From Deltaproteobacteria bacterium (GTDB taxonomy: Bacteria > Desulfobacterota > Syntrophia > Syntrophales > UBA5619), in assembly GCA_026388345.1 (NCBI GenBank), contig JAPLJY010000100.1, positions 1 to 34,325 of the forward strand: DNA of 34,325 bases, written 5' to 3'. Every line of letters starts with the position of its first letter. Position 1 is the stretch's first letter. Under the pieces are notes generated by a model. That model was given only the letters and a program-made list of their open reading frames with translations. It had not been told where the DNA came from and searched no databases. Made by a program: the position numbers and the translations under genes. Shown here in pieces: positions 27,101 to 33,524 of this stretch.

Positions 27101-27192
27101 ATATAACGAGGGTCTTACCCAGCGCTGGCAATCGCGCCGGAATGAAAAACGCTGCCCGCTTATTCCGCGTCTGGTTGAAGGCTGTGTTATGC
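27101..27192 (-). other. attC-like integron recombination site
   Basis: On the minus strand the site reads R'' GCATAAC (27186-27192), 5-nt spacer, L'' CTTCAACC (27173-27180), a 52-nt middle, L' GGGTAAG (27114-27120), 6-nt spacer, R' GTTATAT (27101-27107). R''/R' pair over ATAAC/GTTAT. L'' pairs with L' leaving one extra C in L'' (CTT-C-AACC against GGGTAAG). This is the attC design, in which the opposite strand carries an extrahelical G, and it matches the TTCAA of classic aadA-type attC sites. It lies 24 bp after the Mrr-like gene stop, as expected for a cassette end. Confidence 0.6.
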
Positions 27193-27216
27193 GTCTCATG
27201 TTCTTAATAATAAGTT

Positions 27217-28167
27217 CTAAGCCTGTTCAATAAAATCTTTTTCTTTTCGAAATCTCTCGGATGTTATTAGATATAGGTTTTTGGACCAGGTTGTCCCTAA
27301 ATACTCATTTAACAGTTTAGTTAGCTGGCTGTTCGCAATTATTTCAATACGTGAGTTTGATTCTGCAAAAATAACGGCATCTTTTGAAAATCTCGAAGTT
27401 GTAATAAGCACGCCTTTGTTTACCTTCTCAGATGAAACAACACCAAGAAGTTCTCTTAACTTTGAAACCCCTATTGGGTTGACATGATGCTTTACCTCAA
27501 TAAGTAATTTCTCAAGTTTTCCCGTATCACGTCGTTCTGCAATAACGTCTCTGCCCCCATCTCTCGTCTTTTTTGTCACTGTAACACCGTAACCCATTTC
27601 CCCATATAACTCAGCAACTAATAATTCGAGCTGTCTATCGCTAATACTTTCAAACTCGTTGCCCAAGACAGGGGTATCAATAAATTTTGCTCTTATGACG
27701 CTCATTGCATCAATGATTCCGTGAAAACGCCCTTCAGGCAAGGGATATCCATATAATCCTACGTATGCCTCCAAAGTCTGCAAACACTCTCGCGGGCTCG
27801 CCGGTAGTAAATCCAAGACCCATCGAAGCCCGTCCCAGATCGGCATTTTTCCGCGCGAAATAATATAGAGCTTTACTCGCCTGTGAAACTCAGTATCCTT
27901 ATCCTTGATACACTCTTTTTCCTTTAATTTTTGTATGAGTACTGCTGCCTTATTCTTGTCCTCATTAAAAGTTGTGGGTAGCCAAAGGAACCGGCGCAAA
28001 AGTTGTTTCACTTCAGCATAGCTCCTTTCATGAACAGTCGAAATATATTCTTCACGATGTCGATCTGTCGGAAACATATAATCAACATAGATGGTACCCT
28101 TTGGAGATTGATCAAGAAGATTCAACCATTCAGAAAGTGAAATATTTTCTGTCTCGATTAATGTCAT
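27217..28167 (-). CDS. Mrr-family restriction endonuclease
   Basis: This 316-residue protein has a C-terminal Mrr catalytic domain (about 175-300): QLELLVAELYGEMGYGVTVTKK, then Asp207 in GGRDVIAERRD, Glu224 and Lys226 in LLIEVKHH, then LRELLGVVSSEKVNKGVLIT and TSRFSKDAVIFAE. This is the D-ExK nuclease core of type IV/Mrr enzymes, which often cut modified DNA. The N-terminal 170 residues are helical, with WVLDLLPASPRECLQTLEAY, a module seen with such nucleases but without known function. It lies between an HNH-ATPase gene and an attC-like site, and a mod gene follows. The ribosome site is weak (GAGAG). Confidence 0.87.
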   Translation of the reverse strand: MTLIETENISLSEWLNLLDQSPKGTIYVDYMFPTDRHREEYISTVHERSYAEVKQLLRRFLWLPTTFNEDKNKAAVLIQKLKEKECIKDKDTEFHRRVKLYIISRGKMPIWDGLRWVLDLLPASPRECLQTLEAYVGLYGYPLPEGRFHGIIDAMSVIRAKFIDTPVLGNEFESISDRQLELLVAELYGEMGYGVTVTKKTRDGGRDVIAERRDTGKLEKLLIEVKHHVNPIGVSKLRELLGVVSSEKVNKGVLITTSRFSKDAVIFAESNSRIEIIANSQLTKLLNEYLGTTWSKNLYLITSERFRKEKDFIEQA

Positions 28168-28365
28168 GGCTTTATTATTCTCTCACATAACTGCGCTGCG
28201 GATCAGTAGCGGACGTTCAACGCGAGATTGCTCGCGGGGACGGCTGTCCATAAAAAGTTCACCGGAAGTCCGATTTCTGGGCGATCCGGCGGAACGACTG
28301 GTTGGATCTCGTTACGAATACAGTATGAGCAACCTTGAATAGAGCATTTGAAAACGAGTATTTGC
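28168..28365. other. Spacer between HNH-ATPase and Mrr genes
   Basis: This 198-bp spacer holds no open frame of note. It contains short inverted pairs (for example CGCGAG/CTCGCG near 28220-28240) and the word GTTATG near the Mrr start, but no consistent L''/L' arms, so an attC site is not claimed. The two flanking genes may share a transcript. Confidence 0.4.
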
Positions 28366-29559
28366 TCATATTTCATCTTGAACTACGTTACTCCTTGGTG
28401 GATTACCGACGACCTTGGCAATCTGCCAACTGGTCCAGTCGATCTTCGGCTCTTTGTCGGGGCTAACCCAAATGGTTTGAAACCTGATTTCGGAAGACGA
28501 TAGATGTTCGATATACCTTTTGGTGTTGTCAGGGTCCATAGTATTCCCGGCTTCGGTGTCCAGAACCAAGGTACAAGGTCTGTACTTTGCGAGGAATTGC
28601 GCCAAGGAGATTATAAGATCCAGTTGACAACACGATTTCTGTCCGCCAGATATATTCCCGTAGTCAACACTTCTTCCATTTAAAAATGTGACCTTTAGTC
28701 TCCTGGCAGGTCTTCCGTAGTCATCCAAAACGTTTTGCAGTTCAAAGTCTTTGAAGGTAATTCCGCTAATTGCACTCTTGTCTTGAATCATGTTTAGGAA
28801 CAATACCTCATCGATTGATAGCATTCGCGAGAGGAAAGAAATGTCATCATCCTCGGGGAGCCATCTTGGACTCTCAACTGGTGACACAATGCTGATATTG
28901 TGCGGATTTAAGAACATCTCTTCATTATCGATAGTGTATGTGATCTTATTGTTTTTCAGGCAGACATTGACTTGATGCTCATTGGGGGAGACGTAGGAGA
29001 GTGAATACTCGAATTGTTTGTTTTTGTTAAACCATCTAACTAGATATGATGGATTAAATGCACCCCTTATTAGTTCACAGATAGTGGTCTTGCCAGCACC
29101 GTTGCCTCCATAGATTAGAGTAATTTTCCCAAAACGAATGTCTACGCGCTGTTCAAAGATGGGGCTTTCCGCGATAGATAGCTTGTCGATCCATCCTATT
29201 TCACCGCTGTATGGGTGTAGCATGAACGAAATATGCTGTTCATGCATGTCCTTGTAGCTCCTTAAGACTGAAGGCGAGTATTTGCTACCACGATCTGAAT
29301 CGACAACACTGTGATGATGTGCGCATAACAGAATCCCGTTAGAAGGTGATTGCAGATAATCTTTGCTTATATCGCTGTCGGCGCGAGGACCATTCGCGCC
29401 TTTAGGGAAAATATGTGCATGGTGTCCAAGAAAGGAAAAATATGTGGGCAGAGTCGATGGCCCGACAAGAAGTGTACCGCACTTAGGGAAACTACAGCGA
29501 TAGCCTGCTCGCTTTGCTATGATGTCCTTCGTCCGTGGAGAGAAATCACCTTTTGGCAT
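28366..29559 (-). CDS. HNH nuclease fused to short ABC-type ATPase
   Basis: This 397-residue protein has two domains. Residues 5-110 are an HNH nuclease of the Cys/His type: GYRCSFPKCG (Cys22, Cys27), GHHAHIFPKGANGPRAD (His49), NGILLCAHHHSVVDSD (Asn74, Cys79, His82). Residues 125-397 are a compact ABC/SMC-like ATPase: Walker A GGNGAGKTT (151-159), signature ISGGQKSCC (303-311), Walker B LVLDTEAG with Asp334 and Glu336. The coiled-coil arm typical of SMC or OLD proteins is nearly absent. The pairing recalls Septu, in which PtuA (ATPase) and PtuB (HNH) are separate, but here both are in one chain with HNH first. It probably cuts nucleic acid under ATPase control as a phage defence; that role is inferred. 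AAAGGAG precedes the start. Confidence 0.8.
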   Translation of the reverse strand: MPKGDFSPRTKDIIAKRAGYRCSFPKCGTLLVGPSTLPTYFSFLGHHAHIFPKGANGPRADSDISKDYLQSPSNGILLCAHHHSVVDSDRGSKYSPSVLRSYKDMHEQHISFMLHPYSGEIGWIDKLSIAESPIFEQRVDIRFGKITLIYGGNGAGKTTICELIRGAFNPSYLVRWFNKNKQFEYSLSYVSPNEHQVNVCLKNNKITYTIDNEEMFLNPHNISIVSPVESPRWLPEDDDISFLSRMLSIDEVLFLNMIQDKSAISGITFKDFELQNVLDDYGRPARRLKVTFLNGRSVDYGNISGGQKSCCQLDLIISLAQFLAKYRPCTLVLDTEAGNTMDPDNTKRYIEHLSSSEIRFQTIWVSPDKEPKIDWTSWQIAKVVGNPPRSNVVQDEI

Positions 29560-29589
29560 TGCTCCCAGTGCTCCTTTCCACCAGAGTGG

Positions 29590-29668
29590 TCATAACACGT
29601 TGCCATAACCGGCACCGCGTAGCGGCGTCCAGCCCACGCAGTGGGCGAGGTTGATGGCGTTGTTATGC
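29590..29668 (-). other. attC-like integron recombination site
   Basis: On the minus strand: R'' GCATAAC (29662-29668), 5-nt spacer, L'' CATCAACC (29649-29656), a middle with two hairpins (GCCCAC/GTGGGC and CCGC/GCGG), L' GGTTATG (29604-29610), 7-nt spacer, R' GTTATGA (29590-29596). The ends pair as CATAACA/TGTTATG. L'' pairs with L' except for a single extra C (CAT-C-AACC against GGTTATG), the asymmetry that orients attC sites. The TAA stop of the upstream membrane-protein frame lies inside R'' (GCATAAC), as is common in gene cassettes. This is the best of the three sites. Confidence 0.7.
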
Positions 29669-30226
29669 CCTGATGTCACGTTTAACATTTTCTGACTCAT
29701 TTATAAGTATTTTATAGAAGATTAAAACATCGTCCCGACAAGAATCATGAGGATCATCTTGGACCATGATTGCGCAATAGTGATTTAGATCGCGTATTGC
29801 CTGCATAAGCTGCGGATACCTACTGAGTTGCCCAGCAAACTGGTCTAGTTTTTCATAAATGGGGGAAAACGACGCTCTCTTATGCTAGACAGATTTGTAG
29901 CTCGTAACTATTTCTTTAGCTTCTCCAGCCAGCTCTTCCAATTCTGAAAGCTTTCTAATAAGAGGCAGATGCTCTTCTTGCTCAAGAATCGATGAATGCT
30001 TTAGATTTTCCATTGTTTTGTCATGAGATTGCTTGTTGAAATATAGGAACATTCCCCAAAGTACACTAACCAAGCCAAATGCCCATGCAAAATATTTTAG
30101 ATTTTCCTGTATCAATACGTAAATCGTTTCCATAACCAACCTTGTAAAGGCATAACTTTCAAGATCACCCGGCAGCGGCGGGGGAGTTTCCATGTTAACG
30201 GACGCACCACCGCTGCTCGGGTGCAT
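29663..30226 (-). pseudogene. Membrane protein gene with in-frame amber codon
   Basis: Reading starts at ATG 30226 or, more likely, 30193 (METPPPLPG). It gives a proline-rich start, one membrane helix (YFAWAFGLVSVLWGMFLYF) and a charged helical tail (HLPLIRKLSELEELAGEAKE). A TAG at 29885-29887 stops it after about 100-113 residues. The same frame then stays open for 73 more codons (YEKLDQFAGQLSRYPQLMQA, IRDLNHYCAIMVQDDPHDSC, VLIFYKILINESENVKRDIR) and ends at TAA 29663-29665, which lies in an attC-like site. The post-TAG part is protein-like and its end fits cassette structure, so the gene was probably longer and is now interrupted, or TAG is read through. It follows the TIR gene by 18-51 bp. 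Confidence 0.55.
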
Positions 30227-30244
30227 CTTGTGGTTTGGGCATCA

Positions 30245-31015
30245 TCACCGCTTACCCTGGATGAGTTCGGCGATTTCCTTCGCGATTTCTTCGACGGTGT
30301 GGGTCGCTGTGCTTCTAGCAACCTTGTCGGCAAGAGAAGGACTGTACGCAACCACTTCTTGCTTCGAGATGTTGTGCCAGATAGGTAGAAGCACCTGCTC
30401 GCCGGATACCGCCTTTGTGACGATTCCGTCAAGTTCATAGTTTGTCCATCCCTTTGCGATGAATGAATGCGACAGAACCACCAAGCCCACGCGGCTATTC
30501 GCTAGGCCTTGATCAATTTTTCTGCGCAGACTGTCACCGATCCGCAGTTCAAACTCGTCGTACCAAACACGAAGGTTCTCTTGCTTCAGAGCTGTCGCCA
30601 GCGGCCGGACAACGGTGTCTTTGTCTTCTGAAGCGTGCGATATGAATACATCGTACTCGCGGACGACAGAGTCTATGCCGGGAGGTTCGTCGCGATGAAC
30701 CAGACTAGGGGCACTGGCAAGGGGAAGCGAACGAGCAGTGGGAAGGGCACTAGGTAGCACGCGAGCAGACGAGCGAACCGTTCCGCGGAGGCCATTCATA
30801 TCTACGGTGACGTGCCATCGGTCCGTACTCGGAATCTGCATGCGATAGGGCGATTGCTTGACGAGTCCGCCGACATAGCGATGCTGCCGATTGTTCTTGA
30901 AGTTATTGAAGTTAGACGTGTCCATAAGTCGGACGTTCGCAGCACTACCTGATAGTGTGACTTCGACGATCTGACCCGCGTTAAGTTGACCAAGATCGTA
31001 GTGTGTAAAAGCCAT
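30245..31015 (-). CDS. DUF1883-TIR domain protein
   Basis: This 256-residue protein has an N-terminal DUF1883 domain (residues 1-90: YDLGQLNAGQIVEVTLSGSA, ANVRLMDTSNFNNFKNNRQH, WHVTVDMNGLRGTVRSS). A disordered linker follows, then a TIR domain (121-250: YDVFISHASEDKDTVVRPLA, VWYDEFELRIGDSLRRKIDQ, GLVVLSHSFIAKGW). Glu194 in WTNYELDGI is at the position of the catalytic Glu of NAD-cleaving TIRs. Many bacterial TIR proteins deplete NAD or make signalling nucleotides during phage infection; such activity here is inferred. GGAG precedes the start. A membrane-protein gene follows at once, possibly as its partner. Confidence 0.9.
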   Translation of the reverse strand: MAFTHYDLGQLNAGQIVEVTLSGSAANVRLMDTSNFNNFKNNRQHRYVGGLVKQSPYRMQIPSTDRWHVTVDMNGLRGTVRSSARVLPSALPTARSLPLASAPSLVHRDEPPGIDSVVREYDVFISHASEDKDTVVRPLATALKQENLRVWYDEFELRIGDSLRRKIDQGLANSRVGLVVLSHSFIAKGWTNYELDGIVTKAVSGEQVLLPIWHNISKQEVVAYSPSLADKVARSTATHTVEEIAKEIAELIQGKR

Positions 31016-31043
31016 GTAGCGAATGCTCCGATAGTTACTGTGA

Positions 31044-31103
31044 GGCCTAACACTATGGCCCTACGGCGGCTATCAGCCGGCCGCAGAAGCCGCTGGTTAT
31101 GCC
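31044..31103 (-). other. Possible attC-like site after the GIY-YIG gene
   Basis: On the minus strand the 60-bp site begins GGCATAAC (R'' GCATAAC) and ends GTTAGGCC (R' GTTAGGC, the consensus GTTRRRY). The ends pair except at one base. The TAA stop of the GIY-YIG gene (31097-31099) lies within R'', exactly as in the site at 29590-29668. Inner arms can be drawn as GCTT-C-TGC against GTAGGGC with an extra C in the same place, but this needs several wobble pairs. The site is therefore less certain than the other two. Confidence 0.45.
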
Positions 31104-31945
31104 TGTTCGTCGAGCTGTTTGAGCGACTCGCCGTCCTCAGTTTTCCACGCGGTAAGTCCGTTTGCGCTCCCGCCGTGTATGACAGCCGCCGCCGCAGATG
31201 GACTGGAAAACTCCGCATCCTTGGTGAAAACCAGGAAGCCGTCCTTGTCGATAAGCGTGCCATCGGCGATGAGTTGTTTGCGCTGGGCTACGGCGTAGGG
31301 ATAGATCTCGGCGGATGGGCGTTCCTCCAAGACGGCGGTGGAACCCTGGAATACGACGAAGCCATTCGCCGTACGCTGGCCCCGCGCCTCGGCGCCTTTG
31401 TTGCGACAGAAGAGTACGCCGCCGGGCAGAGCTTTCGCGGCGGGTTGAGAGATCGGCGCGAGAATGTCGGAGCCGAGGACGGGGAGGAGTTGCCGAATGC
31501 GTGCCAGAAACACCTCCATGTCCTCGCGGTCTGATTCGGGAAGTTTGGAGCCGCCGGCCTGATTCTGTTCGAGCGTAAACCTCTTGATCTGAGCGGCTTC
31601 GAGGAGAAGGCGGCCTTCGAGATACCTCACATGAGCCTTGGTCAGGTTCTCGTCCTTGCTCATGAAGACGATGGCCGAAACCCAAAACTCTTTTGTCTTG
31701 TGTTGTTTGAGTCGATCGCGAATGACCTCCGCCTCGCCGATGTAAGCGCGCGGGGCGTTGGTAAGAGGGTCGCTGCCAATGAGGATATAGACTCCGGCCT
31801 TGTCGAGTTCCTCGCGAGCAAGAAGCTCGTCCAGTTCGGTGCGGGGCGCGGCGACAGCCTTGCCGGTCCAGTTAGAGATCTCGGCAGTGCGCAGGCTCTT
31901 CGCGTCTCCGCGTGGAAGGAAAAGTTTGATAGTTGCCGATGTCAT
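31097..31945 (-). CDS. GIY-YIG nuclease-like protein with DUF4357
   Basis: This 282-residue protein has a GIY-YIG-type domain at about 45-140: GVYILIG (51-57), RAYIGEAEVIRDRLKQH (66-82; YIG at 68-70), and an acidic helix AHVRYLEGRLLLEA that can supply the metal-binding Glu. The C-terminal 60 residues are DUF4357-like (GTLIDKDGFLVFTKDAEFSS, PSAAAAVIHGGSANGLTAWK). This domain pair is common in mobile and defence regions; its targets are unknown. The start has GGAG six bases upstream, and the TAA stop falls inside a possible attC end. It is probably a cassette gene. Confidence 0.85.
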   Translation of the reverse strand: MTSATIKLFLPRGDAKSLRTAEISNWTGKAVAAPRTELDELLAREELDKAGVYILIGSDPLTNAPRAYIGEAEVIRDRLKQHKTKEFWVSAIVFMSKDENLTKAHVRYLEGRLLLEAAQIKRFTLEQNQAGGSKLPESDREDMEVFLARIRQLLPVLGSDILAPISQPAAKALPGGVLFCRNKGAEARGQRTANGFVVFQGSTAVLEERPSAEIYPYAVAQRKQLIADGTLIDKDGFLVFTKDAEFSSPSAAAAVIHGGSANGLTAWKTEDGESLKQLDEQA

Positions 31946-32028
31946 ATGCGCTCCATAGACCTAAACACCATCGTTGACCAGCCAAAGGCACTGCGGGAAT
32001 GACAAAGCCTAATCGCCATCAATCCCCG

Positions 32029-33192
32029 CTAACCTCCCAGTATCCTCGCTCCTGGCTGACGCTCCCGGGTTGTCTCTCGCCTTGCGGCCTGCTCTCTGGC
32101 GTGCTCGATGGCTTGGTGGAGGCGAGTCTGGAGGAGCGCCAGGGGTGGTAGTTCAGTGAGGTATTCACTGACGCGGATGGATTTGTCATCCAGTTGGAAG
32201 AGTTCCACCTGTTCGGCATCGGCTGCGGCACAGAGAATGAGGCCGATGGGGGATTCCTCGCCCGGGGCGCGTTCATATTTGTCCAGCCAACGGAGGTAAA
32301 ACTCCATCTGCCCCACATGGGCCGGCTGGAAGGATTCGAGCTTTAACTCGATGGCGACGAGTCTGCGGAGGTGGCGATGGTAGAAGAGCAGGTCGAGATG
32401 GAAGTCGTCCTTGCCGACGCTCATGCGCTTCTGGCGGGCGACGAAGCTGAAACCCGCTCCCATCTCCAGAAGGAAGCTCTCTATCTCGCGCAGGATGGCG
32501 CTCTCCAAGTCGCGCTCGCTGTAGGCGCCTTTCAGTCCCAGGAAATCGAGGAAGTAGGGATCACGGAAGACGGTATCGGGTGTCATGCGGTCATCGCGGA
32601 GGTTGGCGATTTCTGAGGAAATGACCGCCTTGGTGTTCTTCGATAGAGCGGTGCGCTGGAACAACATGCCGCCGATCTTTTTCCGGAGCGTGCGGACATC
32701 CCAGTGCTCGATCCGGCACATCTCGGCGTAGAAATCGCGGGCGAGCGGGTCTTTGAGGGGGAGGAGCGCCAGGAAATGAGACCAGCTCAATTGTTGTGAC
32801 AGTGTTACAACAATTGCCTCATCCGCCAGCGTCTCGGCGAAGCGAATCATCCGGGTGAGCGACGAGTAGCTGAAGCCTTCCCCAAACTCGGCGCGCAATT
32901 CTTGCGACACTGTCGCAAGAATCCGCTTCCCGTAGGCAGCCCGGCCATCCTGAAGATTCTCTTTCAACAAGCGCCGCCCCACATGCCAGTAGAGCAATGT
33001 TTGCGTGGCATTGGCCACGGTGGCGACACGCTGTCGCGCGGACTGGATGAGCGCCCGAAGATCGGCGAGGAGGCTCGCTTCATCTGCAACGGTCGGCGGC
33101 TCCGGCTCAGCGGTCTGTGTTCGCCTCACCTGCCCGGCTGGCTTCGGCGGGGTGAGGCTGAGTTTTTTGGATGCGGGCTCGGTTTTCTTCAT
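32029..33192 (-). CDS. DUF1016 (YhcG-type) PDDEXK nuclease family protein
   Basis: This 387-residue protein fits the DUF1016/YhcG family. After a charged lead come LIQSARQRVATVANATQTLL, YWHVGRRL, GKRILATVSQELRAEFGEGF, SYSSLTRMIRFAETL, LSWSHFLALLPLKDPLARDF, and the C-terminal nuclease-like part FLLEMGAGFSFVARQKRMSV, DFHLDLLFYHRHLRRLVAIE, LKLESFQPAHVGQMEFYLRW. The DLLFYH..LVAIELK block carries the Asp, Glu and Lys of the PD-(D/E)xK fold. Family members are frequent in defence islands and near type I restriction genes, with limited functional data. No clear Shine-Dalgarno is seen before the ATG. Two palindromes lie inside the coding sequence. Confidence 0.9.
   Translation of the reverse strand: MKKTEPASKKLSLTPPKPAGQVRRTQTAEPEPPTVADEASLLADLRALIQSARQRVATVANATQTLLYWHVGRRLLKENLQDGRAAYGKRILATVSQELRAEFGEGFSYSSLTRMIRFAETLADEAIVVTLSQQLSWSHFLALLPLKDPLARDFYAEMCRIEHWDVRTLRKKIGGMLFQRTALSKNTKAVISSEIANLRDDRMTPDTVFRDPYFLDFLGLKGAYSERDLESAILREIESFLLEMGAGFSFVARQKRMSVGKDDFHLDLLFYHRHLRRLVAIELKLESFQPAHVGQMEFYLRWLDKYERAPGEESPIGLILCAAADAEQVELFQLDDKSIRVSEYLTELPPLALLQTRLHQAIEHAREQAARRETTRERQPGARILGG
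32789..32922. repeat. Two palindromes inside the DUF1016 coding sequence
   Basis: A 27-bp palindrome with one mismatch pair (arm AATTGTTGT, centre ACAgTGT) lies at 32789-32815. A perfect 25-bp palindrome around one central base (arm ATTCTTGCGACA) lies at 32898-32922. Both have the core GACA/ACA-N-TGT(C), and on the coding strand both encode the same peptide pattern: IVVTLSQQL and ILATVSQEL. Their centres are 108 bp (36 codons) apart. Confidence 0.8.
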
Positions 33193-33524
33193 CGTTGGAA
33201 TCTCAATTTACGTTTGCCCAACAAGCCTTGTGCCTGATGACCACCGGCCTGGAAACATAGGCCCGAAAAAAACTTAAATGCATTTAAGTATGTTAACTAT
33301 TTGTGATCATTTATTAATCTACGACTCGCCTCTCGATTTTTTCTCTAATCGCCATTTTTTGTCCATTTTCGACGAAAATATGGATTTCAGCATTGTTATG
33401 ACTTGAAACGTTTCATCTACCGCCTTTTCAATCCGAACATCCGGGCTGCGGTGGTCCATCCGGTCGATCGGTCATCGGCCGGACACACACCACCACGAGA
33501 AGCGGGAGAGAAACTCGCCTCGAT
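33193..33524. other. Spacer between DUF1016 and parB-like genes
   Basis: This 332-bp, AT-rich spacer has no convincing gene. It contains a perfect 18-bp palindrome, ACTTAAATGCATTTAAGT (33272-33289), about 80 bp before the DUF1016 start. On the minus strand the palindrome runs into seven T residues, so it could be an operator or a weak terminator for the ParB-like gene. The spacer marks the right-hand limit of the defence genes. Confidence 0.5.

Noticed and set aside
28190..28330. Possible attC site between the HNH-ATPase and Mrr genes
   Set aside because: GTAAC and GTTATG words are present but the arms do not pair, so the two genes are treated as one unit.
30193..30245. Possible attC site between the TIR and membrane-protein genes
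   Set aside because: There is a GCACC/GGTGGTGC inverted pair and a GTTAAC, but no RYYYAAC end at the right place and no L''/L' arms with the extra C.
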